Positions 1-5,565 of a DNA stretch of 5,565 bases are shown in pieces. Position 1 is the stretch's first letter. The number at the start of each line of letters is the position of its first letter. The stretch lies in NCBI GenBank assembly GCA_026388755.1, contig JAPLJE010000340.1, positions 1 to 5,565 on the forward strand, written 5' to 3'. The stretch is from Deltaproteobacteria bacterium. Its GTDB lineage: Bacteria > Desulfobacterota > Desulfobacteria > Desulfobacterales > Desulfatirhabdiaceae. A model generated the notes under the pieces. The model had not been told where the DNA came from, made no database searches, and saw only the letters and a program-made list of their open reading frames with translations. The position numbers were made by a program, and so were the translations under genes.

Positions 1-1
1 A

Positions 2-712
2 ATCGGCCTTTCCTATGAATCTGACCCTGCCATCACTCGCCACCTGGCTGGGTTTCTCAGCAACCAGTTCGATGAATCTGGAAAGCAAAAGCTCCCCACA
101 GCCGTTTTATTTAATGGCGGCGTAATGAAAGCCCCCCTGCTGCGTAATCGGGTTATCGAAGTATTGACAGCGTGGGCGAAGACGGCCTCCGGTCCTTCCC
201 TGCGGGAGCTGCCTTCACGGGATTTCGACCGTTCCGTTGCACGGGGTGCCGTCTATTATGGCCTTGCCCGTCGCGGCGGTGGCATTCGCATCCGCGGAGG
301 TCTGAACAAGTCCTACTACATCGGTGTTGCCGCGTCCATGCCGGCTGTACCCGGAATGCCCGCACCGGTAAAAGCGCTGTGCGTGGCGCCTTTCGGCATG
401 GAAGAAGGCACATCGCAGGCCATTGAAAACCGGGAATTCGTTCTTGTGGTCGGAGAGCCGGCCCAGTTTGATTTTTTGGGATCCACGCTGCGCCATGAAG
501 ATCGGCCCGGTGAGGTGGTTGAAGCCTGGGAAGGCGAAATTGAGCTGGCGACCACCCTGGAAACTGAACTGAGTGGAGATTCCGGCACCCTGATTCCGGT
601 GACCCTGGAATCCCGGGTCACTGAGATCGGAACCCTCGAAATCTGGTGTATCTCTCCATCAGACGGACGTCAATGGCGCCTGGAATTTAACGTCCGGGAG
701 CACCCGAGATGA
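2..712 (+). CDS. Hsp70/DnaK-like protein, C-terminal part (5' end outside window)
   Basis: The reading frame is open from the first bases, so this is the last 236 codons of a longer gene. The internal ATG at 125 is not the start: the 41 codons before it are in frame and family-like (ESDPAITRHLAGFLS, then PTAVLFNGGV at about fragment residues 32-41). That LFNGGV...LRNRV segment matches the end of the actin-like ATPase domain in divergent bacterial Hsp70 proteins and corresponds to the GGxxR region of DnaK. It is followed by SVARGAVYYGLARRGGG (about 79-93), equivalent to the GAA-x-GG helix that closes the ATPase domain. The remaining roughly 150 residues look like a beta-rich substrate-binding domain ending LEFNVRE, with no room for the DnaK helical lid. 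It probably acts as a cytoplasmic ATP-dependent chaperone-like protein of unknown client. The gene converges on the ThiF-like gene. The family call is strong; the exact role is unknown. Confidence 0.85.
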   Translation: MGLSYESDPAITRHLAGFLSNQFDESGKQKLPTAVLFNGGVMKAPLLRNRVIEVLTAWAKTASGPSLRELPSRDFDRSVARGAVYYGLARRGGGIRIRGGLNKSYYIGVAASMPAVPGMPAPVKALCVAPFGMEEGTSQAIENREFVLVVGEPAQFDFLGSTLRHEDRPGEVVEAWEGEIELATTLETELSGDSGTLIPVTLESRVTEIGTLEIWCISPSDGRQWRLEFNVREHPR

Positions 713-740
713 GAGGGCACGCCTTTCGACCGATCACGAG

Positions 741-758
741 AAGCACGGGGCTTTTTTT
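741..758 (+). terminator. weak candidate terminator after the Hsp70-like gene
   Basis: AAGC (741-744) can pair with GCTT (750-753) around a five-base loop, followed by a run of T that reaches 758. The four-pair stem, extended outward only by A-T and G-T pairs, is short for an intrinsic terminator, so this is a tentative call. It lies 28 bases after the stop codon, in the 125-base gap between two converging genes, where a terminator would be expected. No convincing hairpin with a T tract was found for the opposite strand. Confidence 0.25.
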
Positions 759-837
759 CAGATGAATTCGCCTTAAAGGAACCGTCATGCCCCAAGGGAC
801 AACTGACAAAAGAAACTGAACATAGGAAGGGGGGAGG

Positions 838-1698
838 TCAGGGGACCAAGGGTAGCACATCCATAACATTGTCCATCAGGTCCATTACCAGAAGCCTGTT
901 TCTCAGTAGATTTCCCCGGTTGAGCACAATTTTGACGACTTCTGAACATTCAAGGGATGCCATCAACAGGGCGGTATAGGGAAGAGTTCCTAGAGAGGCT
1001 TCGGCGCCTTTGGCCGGAGCCAGGTCTTCAGGGCCATAGATCAGACTCAGTCCCGAGTCTTCCGGGAAAACAGTGGTAATCTGCCCATAGGTTCCGGCAA
1101 TGGCGGCAGAGACCAGGGGAATATTGGCAAGTTTGACGGCTTTTTCCAGAACAAACCGGTCTTTCAGATTATCCAGACAGTCCACAACAACATTTGCGCC
1201 TTCGATGAGCTGTGCACCATTCAGGGCATCGATAAAAACTTCATGAATGCGGGTCTGAACCGACGGATTTATTTCCTGAACCCTTTTTTCGGCTGTTTTC
1301 GCCTTGGAAACACCTATCCACTGCAGCGCGCTGAGAAGCTGGCGGTTGAGATTGCTGTCTTCAAAAACATCCCCGTCAATTAAGGTTAAAGCGCCGATTC
1401 CCAGACGGGCCAGAATTTCGGTTACAGCGCCGCCCAGGCCCCCCAAACCGACAACGCAAACTCTGGAGTTGAGCAGATCAACCTGGTCTTGACTGGAAAA
1501 TGTTCGCATGTTCCGGGCATAGCGTTCCGGAATTCCGTGGTGGGAAAGGGCAAAAATTTCCGCCTTTCGGCCGTCATTGCTGAAATAAAGTTTTGCCGTA
1601 TTTGCAATGGCCCGAGTAGATACGCCTTGGTAGGACTTCCCATCCGGAAATGATCGGGATGTCGTGCTCGGTGTGATGGAAACAGGTTCATCACTCAT
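838..1698 (-). CDS. ThiF/MoeB/HesA-family E1-like adenylyltransferase
   Basis: This 286-residue protein has a Rossmann-type E1-like core. Visible landmarks are the nucleotide-binding GLGGLG (84-89), the LIDGD strand end (D108, D110), the NLNRQ motif (116-120) that contacts ATP, the lysines after it (K132, K134), and VVDCLDN (171-177) with the acidic residues expected to position Mg-ATP. The segment PYTALLMASLECSEVVKIVL (240-259) is the usual C-terminal helix. Family members adenylate the C-terminal glycine of a ubiquitin-like sulfur carrier, and the gene just upstream encodes one. About 75 residues precede the core, more than in MoeB or ThiF. The paired CxxC zinc motifs of MoeB are absent, and no catalytic cysteine can be assigned with confidence. 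The ATG is supported by GAGGG seven bases or less upstream, 12 bases after the carrier's stop. It resembles proteins encoded near aldehyde ferredoxin oxidoreductase genes; the true partner pathway is inference. Confidence 0.9.
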   Translation of the reverse strand: MSDEPVSITPSTTSRSFPDGKSYQGVSTRAIANTAKLYFSNDGRKAEIFALSHHGIPERYARNMRTFSSQDQVDLLNSRVCVVGLGGLGGAVTEILARLGIGALTLIDGDVFEDSNLNRQLLSALQWIGVSKAKTAEKRVQEINPSVQTRIHEVFIDALNGAQLIEGANVVVDCLDNLKDRFVLEKAVKLANIPLVSAAIAGTYGQITTVFPEDSGLSLIYGPEDLAPAKGAEASLGTLPYTALLMASLECSEVVKIVLNRGNLLRNRLLVMDLMDNVMDVLPLVP

Positions 1699-1702
1699 CG
1701 AT

Positions 1703-1707
1703 CCCTC
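1703..1707 (-). promoter_or_regulatory. ribosome binding site of the ThiF-like gene
   Basis: Read on the minus strand, GAGGG lies four bases before the ATG at 1698, inside the 12-base gap after the stop of the MoaD-like gene. It fixes the start of the ThiF-like protein and makes translational coupling of the pair likely. Confidence 0.6.
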
Positions 1708-1710
1708 ATT

Positions 1711-1944
1711 TCATCCGCCGCCAACCGGTGGAAAAATGGCAACGCGCTCTCCGCCAGTAAGCATTGCGGACAAATCGCGTTTTTGTCCGTTGACAAAAAT
1801 CAGCTTGGCGGATTCGAGAGGAATCCCCAGATGAAGCGTCAGGGCGCCAATCGTTATTCCCGGGTCAATCGGAAAGCTGTCGCAGTTGTTTGGCATGTAT
1901 CGGCCAAGGGATGCAAACAGCTTGATTTGAATGGATGTCTTCAT
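1711..1944 (-). CDS. MoaD/ThiS-family ubiquitin-like sulfur carrier protein
   Basis: This 77-residue protein has the size and pattern of a beta-grasp sulfur carrier. It opens with a beta strand and the family-typical IKLFASLGRYMP (7-18), continues with a helix-forming stretch and IFVNGQKRD (49-57), and finishes with GGERVAIFPPVGGG (64-77). The terminal glycines are the reactive end: in MoaD and ThiS the last Gly is adenylated by an E1-like enzyme and converted to a thiocarboxylate that donates sulfur, for molybdopterin or thiazole synthesis respectively. Here the E1-like gene follows after 12 bases, so the two form a carrier/activator pair. Sequence alone does not say whether the sulfur goes to a Mo or W cofactor, thiamin, or something else. 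No moaE, thiG or aldehyde oxidoreductase gene is in the window. An in-frame TGA 36 bases upstream and the lack of other ATG, GTG or TTG codons support the ATG at 1944, although its Shine-Dalgarno sequence is poor. Confidence 0.87.
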   Translation of the reverse strand: MKTSIQIKLFASLGRYMPNNCDSFPIDPGITIGALTLHLGIPLESAKLIFVNGQKRDLSAMLTGGERVAIFPPVGGG

Positions 1945-1949
1945 ATAGA
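1922..1949 (+). promoter_or_regulatory. weak candidate promoter for the DUF1848 gene
   Basis: On the plus strand TTGATT (1922-1927) and TATAGA (1944-1949) are 16 bases apart, with four of six matches each. This would place the start of transcription near 1957 and overlap the first codons of the divergent MoaD-like gene. The match is marginal and is listed because the gene needs a promoter in this area. Confidence 0.2.
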
Positions 1950-1991
1950 ATGATTTTCCAATAAAAAGAAGAGAGAATCATCATTAACAAT

Positions 1992-2020
1992 AACATAACT
2001 CATTCCAAGACCAATCTCAA
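1992..2020 (-). promoter_or_regulatory. candidate sigma70-type promoter for the MoaD/ThiF pair
   Basis: On the minus strand TTGAGA (2020-2015, five of six matches to the -35 consensus) is followed after exactly 17 bases by TATGTT (1997-1992, four of six to the -10). Transcription would begin near 1985, leaving a leader of roughly 40 bases before the MoaD-like ATG. The position in the AT-rich gap between divergent genes fits. It is a pattern match only. Confidence 0.35.
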
Positions 2021-2027
2021 TACCCCC

Positions 2028-2891
2028 GTGATCATTTCGGCATCTCGCAGAACCGATATTCCCGCATTTTACATGGAATGGTTCATGAAACAGATGGACA
2101 GCGGGGTATTTGAAATCCAGAATCCCTACAACGGCCGGGTATCCTGCATATCGGCAACTCCGGACAAGGTGCAGGGCATTGTCTTATGGTCCAAGGATTT
2201 CGGCCCTTTTATTCGAGGAAACTACGGCGACCGGCTCATTCAAAAAGGTTATCATCTTTTTTTCAATTTCACCGTCAACTCTACGGATCTACTTCTTGAG
2301 CCCCATGTCCCTTCCTTGTCTGAGCGGCTGGGGCAATTGACTTGTCTAAGCCGCCGATTTGATAAACGGTGCATTCACTGGCGGTTTGATCCGATTTGTT
2401 TCTATCAGTTTCATGGCCAGGAAAGGCATCACAATCTTCACGATTTTCTTCAGATCGCCGATGCTGCCGGCGACTGCGGAATTCAGACCTGCATTACCAG
2501 CTTTATGGATCATTATCCCAAAATTCACAAGCGCGTGCGAGCTATCAATGGATTCTCGTTTTTGGATCCTCCGGATGATCAAAAAATCGACATCCTGATG
2601 AAAATGGAAACCATCCTGCATTCCAGGCGCATTCGATTGTTAACCTGTTGTGAGCCTAAGTTGATGGATCAGCTTCCTCCGCATTCGAAAATCGGAAAAA
2701 GTGCGTGCATCTCCGGCCATCTTCTGGTAGAAATAATCGGGGAGAGATTCACGATAAGAAAGGACAGGGGACAGCGAATCCAGAAGGGGTGTGGATGTCA
2801 GATGTCCGTGGATATCGGATCCTACACCCGCCATCCCTGTTATCACAACTGCCTGTTCTGTTATGCAAATCCAAAAATGCGATCACATTAA
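2028..2891 (+). CDS. DUF1848 family protein with a radical-SAM-like cysteine cluster
   Basis: The 287-residue protein matches the DUF1848 family along its length: N-terminal IISASRRTDIPAFYMEWF (2-19), IVLWSKDFGPF (51-61), IHWRFDPICFY (116-126), TSFMDHYPK (157-165), and the C-terminal QRIQKGCGCQMSVDIGSY (249-266) followed by CYHNCLFCYAN (271-281). The last motif is C271-x3-C275-x2-C278, the spacing that binds the 4Fe-4S cluster in radical SAM enzymes, but here at the C-terminus instead of the N-terminus. C255 and C257, with C207/C208 and C227, could hold a second cluster. The family is functionally uncharacterised, so no reaction is assigned. There is no signal peptide or membrane segment; it is probably cytoplasmic. 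The GTG start gives the family-typical N-terminus, but no Shine-Dalgarno lies before it; an ATT at 1983, after a purine-rich stretch, would add 15 residues. The gene is visibly more AT-rich than the Hsp70 and glgP genes in places, which may hint at transfer. Confidence 0.88.
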   Translation: MIISASRRTDIPAFYMEWFMKQMDSGVFEIQNPYNGRVSCISATPDKVQGIVLWSKDFGPFIRGNYGDRLIQKGYHLFFNFTVNSTDLLLEPHVPSLSERLGQLTCLSRRFDKRCIHWRFDPICFYQFHGQERHHNLHDFLQIADAAGDCGIQTCITSFMDHYPKIHKRVRAINGFSFLDPPDDQKIDILMKMETILHSRRIRLLTCCEPKLMDQLPPHSKIGKSACISGHLLVEIIGERFTIRKDRGQRIQKGCGCQMSVDIGSYTRHPCYHNCLFCYANPKMRSH

Positions 2892-2932
2892 GAGATCATT
2901 CCATTAACTGCTCACGGTTTTCATTGGTTCAG

Positions 2933-2937
2933 AAAGG
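2933..2937 (+). promoter_or_regulatory. ribosome binding site of glgP
   Basis: AAAGG lies eight bases before the ATG at 2946 and supports that start over the in-frame ATG at codon 17. The 54-base gap after the DUF1848 stop shows no terminator hairpin, so read-through from upstream is possible. Confidence 0.5.
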
Positions 2938-2945
2938 CGCATAAT

Positions 2946-5450
2946 ATGCAAAAATGTACTCTGTTTGACAACTGGGGCACCTTTCACAAAGGCATGAACG
3001 CCGACAGCATTCAGATGTCTTTTGCCAACCACCTGGAATACTCGCTTTCCAAGGATCAGTACACGGCAACAAGCCGGGACCTCTATTATTCACTGGCCCT
3101 TGCCACCCGGGACCGCCTGGTGGAGCGATGGATACATACCCAGCAATGCTATTACCAACATGATGCCAAACGGGTCTATTATCTGTCGGCTGAGTTTTTG
3201 ATGGGCAGGCTTCTGATCAACAACCTGATCAGCCTGGGAATATATCCGGAAGCTCAAAAAGCCATGGAAGGGCTTGATATCGACCTGGAAGAACTTTCGG
3301 AAAATGAGCCGGACATGGGCTTGGGCAATGGCGGACTGGGCCGCCTGGCCGCATGCTTCATGGAATCCATGGCTACGCTGGAGATACCGGCCTATGGATA
3401 CGGTATTCGCTACGAGTTCGGCATCTTCGACCAGGCTATCCGGGATCTGGGGCAGGTGGAGCTTCCGGAAATTTGGCTGAAATATGGAAACCCGTGGGAG
3501 ATTCCCCGTCCCGAATACACCCTGACGGTCCATTTCTATGGCAAGGTCAAGCAGATTACGCTGCCGGACGGGACCCTGAAAACCGAATGGGTGGATACCA
3601 GCGATGTGATCGGCATCGCCTACGACACGCCAATTGACGGATATGGCAATGAGACGGTGAACACCCTGCGTCTGTGGTCAGCCCGCGCATCCAAGGAGTT
3701 TGATCTGAAGTATTTTGAGGGAGGCGATTACCTGAAAGCGGTCGAGGAAAAAAATATCTCTGAAAACATCTCGAAAGTCCTTTATCCCAATGACCACATC
3801 TATGAAGGCCGGGAGCTTCGCCTGAAGCAGCAGTATTTTTTTGTTTCCTGCTCCATTCAGGACATTGTGCGCCGATATCTGGTGACTCACACCACTTTTG
3901 ACGAATTTCCGGACAAGGTCGCCATTCAGATGAACGACACCCACCCGTCCCTGGCCATTGCCGAACTGATGCGGATATTGATGGATGACCACGGACTGGC
4001 ATGGGAAAAGGCATGGGAGATCACCAACCGGACCTGCGCCTATACCAATCACACCCTTCTGGCCGAAGCCCTTGAAAAATGGCCGGTTCGCATGTTCGAG
4101 ACCCTGCTTCCCCGGCATCTTCTGATCATTTACGAGATCAACCGCCGGTTTCTGCGAGAGGTGTCGGTTCGTTATCTGGGAAATGAAGATAAAATGAATC
4201 GGATGTCCCTGATTGAAGAAGGCCCGGAAAAACAGATTCGCATGGCCCATCTGGCCATTGTCGGTTCCCACTCGGTAAATGGGGTTGCCGAACTTCACAG
4301 CCGGCTGCTCAGGGAAAAAGAACTGAAGGATTTCGACGAGCTGTATCCGGGAAAATTCAGCAATAAAACGAACGGGGTTACGCCCCGCAGATGGCTTCTG
4401 GCTGCAAATCCGGATCTTTCAGTGTTGATTACCGGCCACATCGGAGAAGCCTGGATCACCGATCTGAACCAGCTTAGAAAACTGGAGCCCCTGATCGATA
4501 ACCCGGATTTCATTCAGGCCTGGCAGGTGGTCAAACAGAAAAACAAGGACAGCCTTGCACAGATCGCCCTGAACCTGACCGGCGTTTCGGTGGATCCCGC
4601 GTCCATCTTCGACATTCAGGTCAAGCGGATTCATGAATACAAGCGCCAGTTGATGAATATTTTGCACGTGATTTACTGCTGGCTAAAGATCCGACAGCAA
4701 CCGGACCAGGCCTTTCACCCTAGAACCTTTTTCTTTGGTGGAAAGGCCGCCCCCAGTTATGCGACGGCCAAGATGATCATCCGGCTGATCTGCCATGTCG
4801 GAGAAATGCTCAACCGGGACACCTTGACCGAAAAGCGGATCAAGGTCGTTTTTCTGCCCAATTACCGGGTATCGCTGGCAAAAAAGATTTTTCCGGCTTC
4901 CGATGTGTCCGAGCAGATCTCCACCGCAGGTTATGAGGCTTCCGGAACCTCCAACATGAAATTCGCCCTGAACGGCGCCCTGACCGTCGGCACCCTGGAT
5001 GGCGCCAACGTGGAAATCCAGGAAGAGGTGGGACAGGAGAACATCTTCATTTTCGGACTGACCGCAGATGAAGTCCCTGTCATCCGTCCTTCCTACAACC
5101 CGACAGATTATTATATGAAGGACCCGATCCTGAAACAGGCGATTGACCTGATTCGGGAAGGTTTTTTCTCTCCAGAGGAACCGGATCTGTTCAAAGTCCT
5201 GATGGATAACCTCTTGAATGAAGACCGTTATCTGGTGCTAGCGGATTTCGAAGCCTACCACCAGTGCCAGATGAAAGTGGATGCCCTGTACCGGGACCGG
5301 GAACTCTGGACCGCCAAATCCATCCTCAATGTGGCAAGGGCGGGTAAATTTTCTTCGGACCGCACCATCCTGGAGTATAACCGAGACATTTGGAAAGCAG
5401 AACAGTTATCAGTCATTCGATGCGAACGGGAAGTGGTCCGTGCCTGCTGA
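2946..5450 (+). CDS. glgP: glycogen/maltodextrin phosphorylase (GT35)
   Basis: This complete 834-residue enzyme, of normal length for bacterial glycogen phosphorylases, uses phosphate to cleave alpha-1,4-glucan ends and release glucose-1-phosphate in the cytoplasm. Landmarks run in the expected order: RVYYLSAEFLMGR (76-88), the glycine-rich LGNGGLGRLAACFMES (126-141), YGYGIRYEFGIF (150-161), NDTHPSLAIAE (330-340), AYTNHT with H369, SHSVNGVAELHS (441-452), KTNGVTPRRW (474-483), QVKRIHEYKRQ (558-568) with phosphate-site residues R561 and K566, and GYEASGTSNMKF (662-673), where K672 carries pyridoxal phosphate. Spacing agrees with rabbit muscle phosphorylase (H377, R569, K574, K680) at a constant offset of eight. 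All catalytic residues are present, so it should be active. The muscle-type N-terminal phosphorylation segment is not apparent. The last ten or so residues after DIWKAEQL are not family-typical and overlap xerD. It may be co-transcribed with the flanking genes; no glycogen branching or synthase gene is in the window. Confidence 0.98.
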   Translation: MQKCTLFDNWGTFHKGMNADSIQMSFANHLEYSLSKDQYTATSRDLYYSLALATRDRLVERWIHTQQCYYQHDAKRVYYLSAEFLMGRLLINNLISLGIYPEAQKAMEGLDIDLEELSENEPDMGLGNGGLGRLAACFMESMATLEIPAYGYGIRYEFGIFDQAIRDLGQVELPEIWLKYGNPWEIPRPEYTLTVHFYGKVKQITLPDGTLKTEWVDTSDVIGIAYDTPIDGYGNETVNTLRLWSARASKEFDLKYFEGGDYLKAVEEKNISENISKVLYPNDHIYEGRELRLKQQYFFVSCSIQDIVRRYLVTHTTFDEFPDKVAIQMNDTHPSLAIAELMRILMDDHGLAWEKAWEITNRTCAYTNHTLLAEALEKWPVRMFETLLPRHLLIIYEINRRFLREVSVRYLGNEDKMNRMSLIEEGPEKQIRMAHLAIVGSHSVNGVAELHSRLLREKELKDFDELYPGKFSNKTNGVTPRRWLLAANPDLSVLITGHIGEAWITDLNQLRKLEPLIDNPDFIQAWQVVKQKNKDSLAQIALNLTGVSVDPASIFDIQVKRIHEYKRQLMNILHVIYCWLKIRQQPDQAFHPRTFFFGGKAAPSYATAKMIIRLICHVGEMLNRDTLTEKRIKVVFLPNYRVSLAKKIFPASDVSEQISTAGYEASGTSNMKFALNGALTVGTLDGANVEIQEEVGQENIFIFGLTADEVPVIRPSYNPTDYYMKDPILKQAIDLIREGFFSPEEPDLFKVLMDNLLNEDRYLVLADFEAYHQCQMKVDALYRDRELWTAKSILNVARAGKFSSDRTILEYNRDIWKAEQLSVIRCEREVVRAC
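5428..5433 (+). promoter_or_regulatory. ribosome binding site deciding the GTG start of xerD
   Basis: GGGAAG sits six bases before the GTG at 5440, inside the glgP coding sequence. The alternative ATG at 5482 has only GGAG at 5460-5463, 18 bases away, too distant for normal use. Confidence 0.4.
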
Positions 5451-5565
5451 AGCCAGATCGGAGCTCCTCCCCTGGGTTCTCATGGACCAGTATCTGAATT
5501 ATCTGCTGGTCGAAAAAGGACTTTCGGACAATACCCTGGACTCCTACAAAGCGGATTTGAACCGG
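5440..5565 (+). CDS. xerD: tyrosine recombinase XerD, N-terminal fragment (3' end outside window)
   Basis: The last 42 codons of the window read into the N-terminal SAM-like core-binding domain of a tyrosine recombinase: MDQYLNYLLVEKGLSDNTLD followed by SYKADLNR. The pattern of a helix, then EKGLS-x-NTL-x-SY-x-x-DL, is typical of XerD, which with XerC resolves chromosome dimers at dif during cell division. The catalytic R-H-R-Y residues lie beyond the window, so XerC or another integrase cannot be fully excluded, though the LxYLLVEKGLSxNTL wording favours XerD. I chose the GTG at 5440, which overlaps the glgP stop by 11 bases and follows a good Shine-Dalgarno. It adds 14 residues before the methionine at 5482, the other possible start. 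The overlap suggests translational coupling with glgP. Confidence 0.85.
   Translation, partial: MPAEARSELLPWVLMDQYLNYLLVEKGLSDNTLDSYKADLNR

Noticed and set aside
125..127. ATG at 125 as the start of a separate 195-residue protein
   Set aside because: The same frame is open back to the first bases and encodes Hsp70-like sequence, including the FNGGV motif that spans this point, so the ATG is internal.
769..812. Short palindromic stretches such as CCTTAAAGG and CCCAAGGG in the convergent gap
   Set aside because: The arms are three to four bases with almost no loop and no T tract, so they do not form plausible terminator hairpins.
687..869. A 60-codon minus-strand open frame across the gap between the Hsp70-like and ThiF-like genes
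   Set aside because: It overlaps both gene ends, has no family-like features and no convincing ribosome binding site.
2876..2900. GATCACATT followed by GAGATCATT near the end of the DUF1848 gene, resembling a CRP-type half-site or a repeat
   Set aside because: The TGTGA-N6-TCACA spacing is not present and the repeat is only four to five bases, so chance explains it.
2940..2945. CATAAT, a five-of-six match to a -10 box, directly before the glgP ATG
   Set aside because: No suitable -35 element lies 16-18 bases upstream, and use of this box would place the transcription start inside the coding sequence.
3678..4298. A 206-codon open frame on the minus strand inside glgP (with others at 3090-3533 and 3556-4014)
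   Set aside because: These are antisense to a fully conserved glgP, and their translations show no recognisable domain.

Overview
The window looks like a stretch of chromosome from a Gram-negative anaerobe, most likely a Desulfobacterota (Desulfobacterales-type) bacterium. This is inferred from protein style and gene repertoire: a lid-less Hsp70-like protein, a MoaD/ThiF pair of the kind often found in sulfate reducers, a DUF1848 protein, a bacterial glycogen phosphorylase and XerD. No rRNA or other direct taxonomic marker is present. Base composition is uneven: rich in GC in the Hsp70 gene, intermediate in glgP, and lower in the DUF1848 gene and the promoter region before it.

Layout: (1) bases 1-712, plus strand: the C-terminal 236 codons of an Hsp70/DnaK-like protein whose start lies outside the window. 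(2) 713-837: a short convergent gap with at most a weak terminator. (3) 838-1944, minus strand: a two-gene unit, first a 77-residue ubiquitin-fold MoaD/ThiS sulfur carrier ending in GGG, then, 12 bases later, a 286-residue ThiF/MoeB-type E1-like adenylyltransferase. (4) 1945-2027: an AT-rich divergent promoter region. (5) 2028-2891, plus strand: a DUF1848 protein with a C-terminal radical-SAM-like CxxxCxxC motif. (6) 2946-5450, plus strand: a complete glycogen/maltodextrin phosphorylase (glgP). (7) 5440-5565, plus strand: the beginning of xerD, which appears to overlap the end of glgP by 11 bases.

Working together: the MoaD-like protein is the expected substrate of the ThiF-like enzyme, which would adenylate its C-terminal glycine before sulfur transfer. 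DUF1848, glgP and xerD run in the same direction with a 54-base gap and then an overlap and may share a transcript, although their functions (unknown Fe-S protein, glycogen breakdown, chromosome dimer resolution) are not obviously linked.

No CRISPR array, tRNA, rRNA, insertion sequence or obvious phage remnant is visible. The least understood parts are the DUF1848 protein and the orphan MoaD/ThiF pair next to it. I see no strong evidence for a wholly new multi-gene system.
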